From Phlebopus portentosus (Eukaryota > Basidiomycota > Agaricomycetes > Boletales > Boletinellaceae): DNA of 64,000 nt. The DNA lies in contig JAYXKI010000012.1 of the NCBI GenBank assembly GCA_037892935.1, positions 1,488,001 through 1,552,000 of the forward strand, in the 5' to 3' direction. The translations under genes and the position numbers were made by a program. The notes under the pieces were generated by a model. It was not told where the DNA came from. It was given only the letters and a program-made list of their open reading frames with translations, and did no database searches. The stretch's first letter is position 1; each line of letters opens with the position of its first letter. Shown in pieces: positions 38,444-48,838 of the stretch.

Positions 38444-39419
38444 CTAGCCCTCAGGAGATCGATGATCCAAAGTCTGCAAAACATACACTATCTTCAGATT
38501 CAACGGCCTATACAAGCACATCATAGCGACAGTGGCAAAGAAGAAATAACTATCCAAAGAATTAATGGAATACACCTGCCTGCAGGATTGCTCGACAACT
38601 GAAACATCATCCTGAGGACCGGGACCTGCCATTTTAACCTGGACTTGATTACAGAGAATGCAAGTTCGATAGGATTGTAGTCTGGTGAGTAGGGAGGAAG
38701 AAATTCAAACTGACACCCCCCAAGCAAAGGGGTCAGTACATGCTGCGACTTGCATTGCTAGTGAGACAGACCCGAGATTGATGAGCTCCGAATCTCGGGA
38801 GCCTTGTGTATGAGCCGGTTGTCCATTCGATGACTGATTGATTACCGGGGAAGGGATGCATTTTGTCCAACAGGCTGGCAATGAATTCCGTGAACAATTT
38901 GGTATTGAATGTGCCCTGTACGATAGTGCAGTCGGTGTCCCATCGAGGCTGATAGCTGGCAAGACAGAGGAAGCTATGGGTGATCAGAAGCTTGTGACGC
39001 GCCACAAGAGGCAGAATCACCATTTCCCCCTATTGAAAAACTGCTGCCCACAATACGCACGGCGACCCTCAAGGGCCCAAGCAGTGTTGCAAAGAAAAAC
39101 CTGCTGATTGCAAGCACTCTCATCGACAAATACCAGCTGTTCCGCTGTGTACTGAGAGATATGTGCAGCGTACTGCGCATGCAGAGTTTCATTCTGCTCG
39201 GAGGCCCTTTTCGGTAACCTGAACCCGACGATTTCAGTTCGCGTGGACTGAAAAGCAAAGTGACAGAGACAGCCACCTTCTTAAGTGTGAAACCGACGCG
39301 CAGCAAGGACCTGTGTATAGTCGCATCTGAAGCCTCCTTCTCCCACATCTTTCCTGGAGCAGTAGCCTCAACTCGTCGATGTAATAGTCATTGAGATTGC
39401 TTAGTGACCCAAAAAGCAA
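38444..39419 (-). pseudogene. Tc1/mariner-type transposase, DDE part, broken
   Basis: Minus-strand pieces read DYYIDELRLLLQERCG, TIHRSLLRVGFTLKKV-like, then in another frame AEQLVFVDESAC (first catalytic Asp, near 39110), TIVQGTFNTKLFTEFIASLL, MDNRLIHKAPEI (second Asp, near 38827) and LPPYSPDYNPIELAFSVIK (Glu, near 38665). This is the DDE_3-type endonuclease of fungal Tc1-like elements. The spacing between the second Asp and the Glu is about 51 residues including a stop, longer than the usual mid-30s, so there is an insertion or rearrangement. Several frame changes; dead copy. Confidence 0.75.
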
Positions 39420-40740
39420 CTACGTGGTGTGAACAACAGCTACCAGGACGGAGTTTCAACATGTGCATACCTCGGTGTGGGCTCCTGTCAAACCTCCGGG
39501 CCTTGAAAACCAAGTTCATGCGCAGCAACAGTCCCGTTGTAGTGCCCTGGCCAGTCCTGTGCCAGGACACTCATACTATGGCTCTCCCTACTTCAGATAC
39601 CATATCCCTTCACTGCCTACACCTCGGAGGACCGGGGCATCACCATGCCCACACTCTAGAGGCCATGCGAGCACATATCTATAGATTCTAGCCTACGCTT
39701 CCCCCTGCGGCGCCCTCCAGAGCCCAGACAAGTCCGCCGCTGGCTCCCTGGCACCCATACACATCCGCCGAAGGCTCCTACCCAGCACAGACACCATAGG
39801 AGATGTCCCCAATCGTCATTATAGGCCTTCGTTATTACGATTCCTCATATGTACAGCCTCGAGCGGATTTGGACAGCACCCCTGCGGCGGCCCCCAAGCC
39901 TCAGATTGGTCCCGGCGGCCACTCAGGTGTCCTCAGGTGCCCTCATGAAGGCCTCCTACAACTTACCAGGCAGTCCCCAAGGCCTATGGATTTATCTAGT
40001 ATCATCCCTGCTCATATGCCACAAAGGCCTTTCTGTGAATCTGCCGCCGATCGGCGGCGGGTGCAGAATCCGCCGCTCCGGCGCCCTCCTTAGTTACCAT
40101 GGATCGCCTACACTCTATATTGAGTGCGGCGGCGGCCTTGGGCGGCCCAGAAGACCCTGACCCCGGTGCGCCCTCTATCTCATATATGCGATATGAGCCT
40201 CCGAACATCGGCCCCGATGTTTCCGACTTCCCCCAAGCGGCGGGCGACTCTAGACCACATATATGGCAGTCAGGCATGGTACAGCGGCGTGCCAAGCCGC
40301 TCGACCCGCCGCCGCCAAGCCAGACTCCACTTAGCCGTTTTATCCTGAATACCGATATTTCATGCCATTGGATGATCCCCTCGCGATGTAGCTCTTGGGC
40401 GACTCTGATGCTCTGGCGGCGGCCCTTGGCAAGCCCGGTGACTCGGGAGATGTTGTCAGACAGTAGGACTCATCAGCGAGAGCAGTAAATTATATATAGG
40501 TGTATATTCATCAGTAGACGAGGACAATAGACATTCATAGCAGAAAGCTTCCACAGCATACAAGGGCCAGGGTGAGATTCCTCCTCTGAGCTCCCGCTCG
40601 TGGCCACTAAGCTCCCCCATTGACTATATACTACCCTTGACTCGTCGTTCTATTCCTCCTTGATTACTCCCCTGACACATTTGATGTGTGAGTTAGGACT
40701 GGGAACCTACCCCCAAAACGTCCACATACTCCATTGTACC
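39420..40740. other. GC-rich insert within the Tc1-like gene, no gene recognised
   Basis: The two halves of the Tc1-like transposase (39419 and 41432) are separated by about 2 kb. This part is C-rich on the plus strand with many GGCGGCC and CCGCCG motifs. Open frames such as 39803-40093 and 40002-40295 are compositional and carry no motif. Confidence 0.45.
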
Positions 40741-41250
40741 TGTCGGGCGGCCTCTATTCGACCTCGGCGGCCCTCCGGCGACACAGGCCTTCTCACTACA
40801 CCCCTGCGGCACGTCTTTTCCAGTTACTCGCCGCACGTTGTCCCCTTATATTCATCATAGGCAGCCCCTACACTTTCATTTATCCGGTTTACGCTACCGC
40901 GTGAGATTGTACACGCTCCCTCGTCCCGGCGGCCCTATTGAGCCTCGGTGGCCCTCGGCGGCTACAGGCCTTCCATTGTATTCCCCCTCGGCGTCTTTTT
41001 CACCTACTCGCCGCACGATGCGCCCTCGTATCGGTCGTGCTATCACCGGTCCCTACCTTTCATTTATCCAGTTTACGCCACCGCGGCGGTTGTACGAGCT
41101 CCCTCGTCCCTGGCGGCCCTACCTGTTGACCTCGGCGGCCCTCCGGCGACACAGGCCTTCCATTGTATTCCCCCTCGGCGTCTTTTTCACCTACTCGCCG
41201 CACGTTACGCCTCATATTCATCATATACGGTTCCTAGCTTCCCCCTACTG
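40741..41250. repeat. GC-rich tandem repeat, ~181-187 bp unit, about 2.7 copies
   Basis: CCTCGGCGGCC...ACAGGCCTTC recurs with ACAGGCC at 40783, 40964 and 41151 (periods 181 and 187). Each unit also carries a TACTCGCCGCACG and a CATTTATCC motif. The plus-strand ORF 40838-41251 is simply this repeat read through. Confidence 0.75.
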
Positions 41251-41431
41251 AGATTGCGCTACTCCCGGCGGACTCCTGTGACCTCCCCTTCGATCCGGCA
41301 GACCTACTAGAGCATTCCTTTCATACCTCGGCGTCACTAGGCCACTCCCCACGTCTCTGACGGTCTTTGGCACCTGCCAGGTGGTTAGTGGTTAGAGTCT
41401 GATGGCAGAGGCTTCGTTTCTGGAGGTTCCT

Positions 41432-41662
41432 TCACACATTCAGCTCCCTTGAGTAGGACGGACATCTGTGAAGCGCCTTCAGGGTGAGAGACCACCCAAA
41501 ATACCACCGTTGCGCTTGAACTCTCGTATTATCCGGAAAACTGTTGTCTTGGGTATGTCGATTCAAGGCTGTGATCTGAGAGGCGCTGAGTTTCTTGTTC
41601 ATAGTGATGATGCATTCCCGTAAATCGTTGGACAGCCGTCTGCTGCATCGCGCTGGGTGCAT
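41432..41662 (-). pseudogene. Tc1/mariner-type transposase, N-terminal helix-turn-helix
   Basis: Begins RRLSNDLRECIITMNKKLS then, after a one-base frame change, IPKTTVFRIIREFKRNGGIL. This is the DNA-binding HTH of a Tc1-like transposase. With 38444-39419 it makes up one gene interrupted by the GC-rich insert. Confidence 0.65.
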
Positions 41663-41913
41663 GAATGAATGCTCAACATAAGCTGTAGAGATGGTGACTG
41701 TGAAGATGGTGATGGCTCGAGATCAAGTGGCGACTCGACACGTGAGTTAACCATTCATCCTCACATGCGTGGCTGTCTCCTATCTCTTTGCCGTGGTGCC
41801 TCGTCTCTCATGATGGTCCGTCCCCAGCAACTGGGGGTTCCCTCATGCCTGTGGGTGAGGGGATTGGTGAGGATGAGGAGGGAACTGTGGACAAGTAGAG
41901 AGCTGCTGTGCAG
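41663..41913. other. Unassigned sequence before the duplication joint
   Basis: No motif recognised. The ORF 41669-42076 runs over the joint at 41913/41914 and is chimeric, so it is not a gene. Confidence 0.4.
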
Positions 41914-43971
41914 GGATTTTTGCGATGTCCTTGGTTTCGTCGTCGCTCAGGCCATGCAGCCCAGAGATAGGCGTGAAATCGTGAAGAAAAGCAGGAGAAC
42001 TGTTGGCAACGGATGTTCTTTCGCGCTTTACGGTGAGACGAAGCACGTTCTTGAAGTGATTCTCGGTAATACCTAAAAGCAAGTTGTGCATGGGGTCTAC
42101 GACCAGTTGTTTGGTCGGATCCCAGTAAGGGAGGCGGAACAGTTCAGAATAACGGACTCCAAAGCAGTCGAAAACTCGATCTTGTAGAGCCGAGGTTGGC
42201 GCATCCTTCCATTCCTGAGCCTTTTGTCTCATTTCAAAGACATCGCGACGCGCAGGAGAGTGAGACGGGTTAGCAATATGCTCCCTGTCCACCTTACAAA
42301 TGGAGCATAAGAATTTGTTGCTCCTATGACCTGCTAAGGCGGCTACCTTACGCGCGGCAGGTAGGTCACAGACCACACAGATGATCGCAGCCCGGATTAA
42401 ACGGCCATGCCTGTGCAACGCAGTTCGAGACAGCCTGACTCCATGATTCCACAGAACTACCATGTCGTCGATGAGCGGTCTTGTATAGGCGTTTATGGCC
42501 TCGAGATCGGGCTCGCGAGGCCCTGGTATTATACCCACGATATGGAGATTTTCTCTTCGAAATCTCATCTCAGGAGGTAAATTGAGACAGGCCAGACTGA
42601 TTATACCGCAGGACGTAGTTGCGCCTCCGGCTCGATTTCCATGAATATTGAAAAAATCGACGTTCAAGCTGAACGCAAGACGACCTTCCTGTCCTCTATC
42701 AAGAAATAGGACATCAGGATCCGGCCCTCGGAAGGATCCAAGGAATGTGCCTCCGAAAATGTCCTCGAGCCTCTGGTGTTGCTTTCCCGCGACTTTCACC
42801 GCAGTGGCATCGCAAGCGTTGTCAATGTAACGCTCCAAGTCCTCGTGGGAGAAAAGTGTTCCGATGTAGTCCAACACAGAATGGTAAACGTAAGGCTGAA
42901 TTGGCCTCTGTATTACGGTGCCTTTTCTGCCGACAGAGCAGCGAGTAACGAGATTAGTACCGCAAATTCCGTCGTCTGGGCGTCGTCTGTTTGTACAGGT
43001 CTCCGGATACGAAAGTGTAACCAAGTCGAGCTCATGACGAGGCTCGTACGTCATGTGGCATTTCGAGCAGCTGGCGTAAATCGTCGTCTTGCCGGACAAA
43101 TTGAACTTTGAAAGTAAGGTGCGCGGGTCCTTGGGAACTGCGTCTAGTAGCATTTGCTCATGGGAAGTACCTGATCGCGTTCGAATCCTAAGAGCTGAGG
43201 AAATCGCGATCTTTACCATGCCGATAATGACACTGGTCATATCACGACTAAGCATGAAAATCGCCGAACAGACTATTCCGACAAACATCGTAATTTGCAC
43301 TAGTTCATCCTCCTCATCGATCAGCGAGGTAAAATAGGGGTCTAGCAGTACAGTGTCTCTGAGAAAGCAGGTTTAGGTTGGACAGTCCCAGAAAACGCAC
43401 CACAATTGAGTTCACATTTTGGAATAGAATGAGCGACAATGACGTTTCGATCTCGGAGTCCTCGCAATTCTAAAAGCCGGTCGTCGATTAGACTGCATTG
43501 TCGATTAATGTCCTGTCTGAGCCTTTTTGTCTTAGGAAGACCTTGCATCTGATTCGATGAAACGCGCAACTGGCTGACCCTTCCTTCTATAGCCTCAAGT
43601 GCGTGGGAATCTGGGATACCCGAATCTAGGATGCCACGCTGAAAACCGCCCAGTTTTCTGTACTCGGCCTGCAAAGAACGCAAGGTATCTTGGAGCATAT
43701 CCACTGCAATCGTCGATCGAGCTACTAAGGATCCTCTGTCGATTTCAGTGCCACGAGTGCAGTCGACCGTCCTGTCCCTAGAATAAGCACTGATGTGCCG
43801 TATACTTTGAAAGATTTCTTTGCACGGGTCCATCGATTCTGTTGTAGAAGAGTTTCCTTGGGAAGTCGCGCGACGAGCCAGGTGAATGGCCACCTCAGCA
43901 CCTTCGATGTACCTGCCCCCCTTTGGACATGAATCACAGGTACAAAATCTCCCGTTCGGCCTCGCAGGCAT
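41914..43971 (-). pseudogene. Plavaka/Tnp2-like transposase, copy 2, 3'-truncated
   Basis: Exon 1 is 43971-43401, the intron 43400-43342 (59 bp, GTGCGT...CTAG) and exon 2 runs open from 43341 to the duplication joint at 41914, more than 470 codons. It carries FGGTFLGSFRGPDPDVLF, SLNVDFFNIHGNRAG, GIIPGPREPDLEAINA, CDLPAARKVAALAGHRSNKF and VDPMHNLLLGITENHF. The reading frame then continues into unrelated sequence to 41843, giving a chimeric C-terminus. The C-terminal third of the enzyme is missing, so transposition activity is not expected. The first two exons are cleaner than in copy 1 and define the intron. Confidence 0.8.
43342..43400 (-). other. Intron of the Plavaka-like transposase gene
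   Basis: 59 bp with donor GTGCGT and acceptor CTGCTAG. Removing it joins '...PKCELNC' to 'DPYFTSLIDEEDEL' in frame. The same intron is at 11693-11751 in copy 1. Confidence 0.65.
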
Positions 43972-44572
43972 TTGTGAGATGAGATCGAAGCAGGCTGGTC
44001 TAAGGAGTCATACATACCCAACTACAGCTAATTGCAAAATTCTTGGGAATCATGTGATTTCGTCACTTTTTGCGTCACAAGAGCCTCAAAACACAAATAA
44101 AATCATATCTCACCCAAAACTCGATGGTTTCACATCATCTAAGTTGCTAAATTCATATTTTCAAAAGGGCTTTCATTTAGAAACAAAGATTGAGAAAATA
44201 GAGCAAAACATGACCCCAAAATAGCGAAAATATTGTTTTTTACCTCTTTTTTGCATATACATTTTTTTCTGTACTCCCTGCTGGTCCAGCACCTCCCCAA
44301 AGCTGTCCAAAATGATAACATGATTATATTATGAATTTACAGTCTGAATTTGAGTTGAATTGTGTACCAGAATGTACTGCTTTGAGGCATGCCTGAATCA
44401 CTCAAAACTTATCATTTCCTCCTAGCCTCCCAAGCACCAGAAAACAAAATTCTTATAGGTCAGATTCATACATGTAAATTCATTTCAGATGTAATAGACT
44501 AGGTTTATATATTAGCTAGGGTCTCAGCTTGCACTGGTGAGCTGAGAAGATGCTATCTAGAATGGTGCATAC
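43972..44572. other. AT-rich upstream region of the Plavaka-like gene, copy 2
   Basis: Near-identical to 12322-12926. No ORF or terminal repeat recognised. Confidence 0.4.
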
Positions 44573-46315
44573 TGTTAGGCGGATGGCTCAGGGGCTGAGT
44601 TGAGGCAGGCCAATACAACAACAAATAAGTGTAAATGAGTTAAACCCAAATACATCGCTCAGGTCAGGGCAGCTAAGACAAGGCTTAAGTACAGACCATC
44701 GAACACTATGTCAAAGTGAAGGTAAGTAGAATTCAGTAAACTAATAATACAAGAGTAGATACCTATGTTGAAGTGAAGGTAAGTAGAATAGAAAGACAAG
44801 GAAACAAAAGAGTCAAACTATCTACTTATATAGACTTTGAGCATGGGATAGGTCTACTCTAACAAGAAGTCACATAATAAAGGAATGGGGTGATTAGTGA
44901 GCATTGTGGAAAATGATGGAGGGTTCCGGTAAATGGATGAGTAATCATTGATAAAAAAATAAAAGAAAAGAAAAGAAAATTAAAATAGAAGATAATATAA
45001 GAAAATAAAAGGAAAATGTTCAAGTTCTTACATCACCCCCCCCTCAAGGTTGGGTGTCCCAACCAACCACATAAGCCTTCTGATGACGTGAATTTGTACA
45101 GTGCTCATAGACTTTGTTGAGGTATTGTTAGTTTTCTTGGAGCCCCAGGATGTTTGCGATAAAATTCCTGAATCAATTCCTATGCATTGTCCTTGACATC
45201 GGATTCCGGCTGCCATGTCGCTTCTTCGTATCCAACCTACTTGACTAGGAACTGAAGCTTTCCTTGATGTAGATGTGAGTCGAGTATTTCTTCAACCTCG
45301 TATTCTTTCTGCTCATCAATGATCACTGGTGGAGGTGAAGGTGGAGGTGGAGGTGGCTTCTTTTGTGACTCAAAGGACAGTTGGATAGCTGGTTTGAGCA
45401 AGATCTCATTGAAGACTGGGTGAACCTTCTTCCATGTCTTCAGTAATCCGAGTCTGTACGTGCTCGCACCAACCTTTTCTACGACCTCAAAGGGACTGAA
45501 CCACTTGTTGTCCATCTTCTTCGTTAGTCAGATCATCTTGATATTTTGTCCATCTAAGAAGACCTTTTGTCCAGCCTCATAATCAACAGATTTCCCAGCA
45601 TGACAGTCATAGAAATATTTCATGTCTTCATTTGCCTGGGTTAAGTTACTCTGGGTGAGCTCATGTACTTCTTTGACATGTTTGGCAAACTCTTCCGCTG
45701 ACAGATTTGACAATGCCGTTCTAACTCCCATAAAGTCCAAGGGGTGCATTCCAGTATTAATGAAGAAAGGGGATAGCTTCGTTGCTGAATGCTCATAGTT
45801 GTTGTATGTAAATTCTGCAAGAGCTAGCTAGTCCACCCAGTCCAATTGTCAATAATTGATGTACAAGCAGAGGTATTGTTCAAGCTCTTGGTTAACCCTC
45901 TCCATCTGTCCATCTGTCTGTGGGTGATACGCTGTCAACAGGTTGTCTTCAATATGAAGGAGCTTATATAACTCCTTCATCATTTTCGCATTGAATTGCA
46001 CTCCTCAGTCATGGATGATCTTTCAAGGCAGTCCATGTAGCTGGAAGATATGGTCCCTGTAGATCCTTGCCATACCTTCAGCTATTAACTTCATTGTCAT
46101 TGGGATTGCATAGATTTGTTTACTAAAGTGATCAACTACAATGCAAACTGCATTAAACCCATTCAACTCTGGTAATTCTCTGATCAGGTCAACCATGACA
46201 ATTTGCCATAGCGCTTCTGGCACCTAGTTAGGGTATAAAACCTTTTCTCTCATTGTCCTGAGAGCCTTCATTTGCTGGCAATAGTTACACCCTCGCATAT
46301 ACACCTGCACATTGT
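44573..46315 (-). mobile_element. Remnant D: old chromovirus 3' part, copy 2
   Basis: LTR 44573-45032 (460 bp) followed by decayed chromodomain and integrase to about 46315, ending inside the integrase zinc-binding motif (YARGCNYCQQMKALR). CpG sites of E2 are largely TpG or CpA here; for example three CpGs at 54862-54893 are all changed at 45521-45552. Confidence 0.8.
45033..46315 (-). pseudogene. Decayed integrase-chromodomain of remnant D, copy 2
   Basis: The frame pieces 45237-45515 (FSPFEVVEKVGAS, PPPVIIDEQKEYEVEEI), 45528-45749 (NLSAEEFAKHVKEVHELTQ) and 46023-46223 (LIRELPELNGFNAVCIVVDH) match E2 Pol residues of about 890-1205 in order. Stops are mostly changed CGA, CAG or TGG codons. 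Not functional. Confidence 0.8.
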
Positions 46316-47534
46316 AGACTATCAGACTCTCCTAGATAGGGACAAAGGCAGTGGTGGTGGCATTTGACCATAGGGAGGCAATGTCAAAGGTGTCGAGAGG
46401 AAAAAGGGGAAGTCCTACCAGATCTGCAGACTACCACAGACTTTCAGAAGCGACACTCAGCTCAGATGCACAGAGATCCAGGTGTCAGCCGGATCTGCCG
46501 CACCATCGAATAACTCACTGCGGTGATGCGAACCTCAGCCATATCCGAAAGGATGAGTAGGCACCGCTGAATCGAACTGAACCAGCGAGGGGGTCGGAGC
46601 AGTGGGCCGTGTGCGGTAGCGTGAAGGAGAAACCCACTTGAAATAGAAATGGTGTCGGTGGTCAAACAATGCTGAGGCGGCAGAGGCAGCGAGATATAAG
46701 AAACTGGATTCAGATAGAGGGGAGGCGCTGGTGCTGGTGGCAGCAGCAGTTATAAGAAGAGTGACAGCTGCGTCGAGACATTGAGGAAGTATCACAAACA
46801 GTCTAAACTGGATGGCGGCGAGCAATCGTAAGAGGGGATTCTGATGCAGATAAAAGTCAAAAACCCTGAGGGCAATTACTAGAAGAGTGACAGCTGCGAT
46901 GGGGCATTAAGGAAGTATCATAAATGGTCAATGCCAGTTGGTGGCAAAGGAGCTCAGAAAGGGGTCTTGGATGTGGGGAGAAATTGAAGATCCTGGGAGT
47001 AATTACTAGAAGAGTGATAGCTGTGCAAAAAGGGAAATGTCCAGGTCGGCGAGCAAGCTTAGTAGCTTCTCTTGCACTTCTAGGTATGTAAGGTTACTCG
47101 GTGGTGGATTCTATCATGACAATGCCCACTTCTGCAAGATGGGGGGCCCCACCATCAGGACGGGATTGGTGGGGGCACATGACCAGGAAATCGCCAGATC
47201 TGGCTATCTAGTTCTCTGTACCCACTGACTTCTTGAAGGGGGATCCCTACTTGTGGTTGGGTTTTAGTAGCTGCATCTTAGAGTGTATATCTGCTGCTTT
47301 TTAGGATAGATACATGCTCTCTATATATACTATGAGTCCTTGATAGGATATATCACTAAGACAGTGGGTGGCGAGGCATGACAGGTGTGCCACGATGGCA
47401 GGGGCCGCTGCCGAGATGCACCACCAAGTCACTAAGACCTAGGAGTGCCCCAATCAGAACAGCAGATGCTGGTAGGTCATGTTGAATGTCGGGACTGTTT
47501 AGATCAGTCAGGGTGCACCCTATGTGAATCTGAA
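46316..47534. other. Unique spacer, no gene recognised
   Basis: No ORF with a motif. It contains the ~126-bp repeat listed separately. The region ends at the lone LTR. Confidence 0.4.
46756..47034. repeat. Diverged ~126-bp tandem repeat
   Basis: GAAGAGTGACAGCTGCG-type starts lie at 46756, 46882 and 47009 (periods 126 and 127). The first two are followed by ATTGAGGAAGTATCA / ATTAAGGAAGTATCA. About 2.2 units are visible. Confidence 0.6.
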
Positions 47535-48020
47535 TGTAAGGACTCGAACATTTTCCTTTTCTTTTCTTATGTCATCATTCATTTTAATATTCTTTTTTCT
47601 TTTCTTTTATTTTTCTTATGCGCTTATTCATCCAATTACCGGAACATTCCACAACATTCTATCACGCTCACTAATCATCTCATTCCTTATCATGTGACTT
47701 CCTATTAGAGTAGACCTTTCCCGCACTCAAAGTCTATATAAGTAGATAGTTTGACTCTTTCGTTCCTTGTCTTTCTATTCTACTTACCTTCACTGCGACA
47801 TAGGTATCTACTCTTGTATTATTAGTTTGCTGAATTCTACTTACCTTCACTGCGACATAGCGTGCGTATAGCCCGGCGACTCGTGTTAGCCAGTTGTTTG
47901 TTGTTTGTGTTGACCGCCTCGAGATCGACGCCCGTTAGTCTCGCCGCCTAACATAATAGAAAGACCTACTCTCAGACCTGTGGTTTAACCACTCGTTTGT
48001 CGCTACTCCACGCAGGAGAC
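47535..48020 (+). repeat. Lone LTR plus 67-bp leader, copy 2
   Basis: LTR 47535-47953 (419 bp, TGTAAGG...CCTAACA) then 47954-48020, identical in layout to the leader after the E1 5' LTR (TAATAGAAAGACC ... GGAGAC). E1 begins at the next base. Confidence 0.8.
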
Positions 48021-48440
48021 TGTAAGGACTCGAACATTTTCCTTTTCTTTTCTTATGTCATCACTCATTTTAATATTCTTTTTCCTTTTCTTTTATTTTT
48101 TCTTATGCGCTTACTCATCCAATTGCTGGAACATTCCACAATGTTCTATCACGCTCACTAATCATCTCATTCTTTGTCATGTGACTTCCTAATAGAGTAG
48201 ACCTTTCCCGCGCTCAAAGTCTATATAAGTAGATAGTTTGACTCTTTCGTTCCTTGTCTTTCTATTCTACTTACCTTCACTGCGACATAGGTATCTACTC
48301 TTGTATTATTAGTTTGCTGAATTCTACTTACCTTCACTGCGACATAGCGTGCGTATAGCCCGGCGACTCGCGTTAGCCAGTTGTTTGTTGTTTGTGTTGG
48401 CCGCCTCGAGATCGACACCCGTTAGTCTCGCCGCCTAACA
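48021..48440 (+). repeat. E1 5' LTR, copy 2
   Basis: 420 bp, TG...CA. A 26-bp segment (TTCTACTTACCTTCACTGCG...) occurs twice, at 48265 and 48322, just after the predicted RNA start. Confidence 0.9.
48222..48228 (+). promoter_or_regulatory. TATA box in E1 LTR
   Basis: TATATAA, with the predicted RNA 5' end (GTCTTTCTATT at 48256) 34 nt downstream. The same spacing (35 nt) holds in E2 and E3 LTRs. Confidence 0.65.
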
Positions 48441-48441
48441 T

Positions 48442-48452
48442 AATAGAAAGAC
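48442..48452 (+). other. Self-complementary primer-binding site of E1
   Basis: AATAGAAAGAC lies one base after the 5' LTR. It is an exact 11-nt complement of GTCTTTCTATT at 48256-48266, the predicted start of the element RNA. No TGG for tRNA pairing is present. This is the arrangement known from Tf1/sushi self-priming elements. Confidence 0.65.
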
Positions 48453-48838
48453 CTACTCTCAAACCCGTGGTTTAACCACTCGTTTGTCGCTACTCCACGC
48501 AGGAGACACATCGACGGTCAACGACCGCGCCCATCCCGGATTTATCCGAGCAACCCCTATCTTGCCCGTCAAGGTCCGACTGACTTTGACGTGTCCCGAT
48601 AGTTCCCGAAAACAATCAATCAACCCTCCAATCGTGGCGCTCCGAATCACTCTTCTGTGGAACTCGCATCAGACGTTCTCGTGGGTGACTCATAGAGTCC
48701 AATCATCATCAAGCATCTCGTTCATCATCTACCTCGGTGCCTTCCGACTAGTCATCAATTTCAAAGACAAGCCGGTCATCCGAAGTCGGTCCCGTCCGAA
48801 CACCGTACCGATCCCCGTTCCACCCCCGGCCTATCAAG

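Larger units (their letters stand above)
10262..41913 (+). repeat. Unit 1 of a 31.65-kb direct duplication
   Basis: From GGATTTTTGCGATGTCC at 10262 onward the sequence is repeated, in the same orientation and order, from 41914. Matched parts include the transposase core, the AT-rich spacer, remnant D, the lone LTR, E1 with nested E2, the gene H segment and the start of E3. The offset is about 31,652 at the left and about 31,360 near 32.6 kb, because unit 1 carries extra bases. The last part of unit 1 (37555-41913) has no partner inside the window. This unit is rich in small indels. Confidence 0.85.

Noticed and set aside
40838..41251. Plus-strand ORF of 137 codons
   Set aside because: It is the GC-rich tandem repeat translated; the residues repeat with the DNA unit.
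41669..42076. Plus-strand ORF of 135 codons
   Set aside because: It crosses the duplication joint and is antisense to the transposase gene.
45033..46315. Classical repeat-induced point mutation of the Neurospora type (CpA targeted)
   Set aside because: The changed sites I could compare are mostly CpG, which fits methyl-cytosine deamination better.
46756..47034. CRISPR-like array
   Set aside because: Only about two diverged long units, no short identical repeats or spacers, and a eukaryotic context.
48441..48460. tRNA-type primer-binding site after the E1 5' LTR
   Set aside because: The sequence lacks TGG and pairs instead with the LTR's own RNA start.
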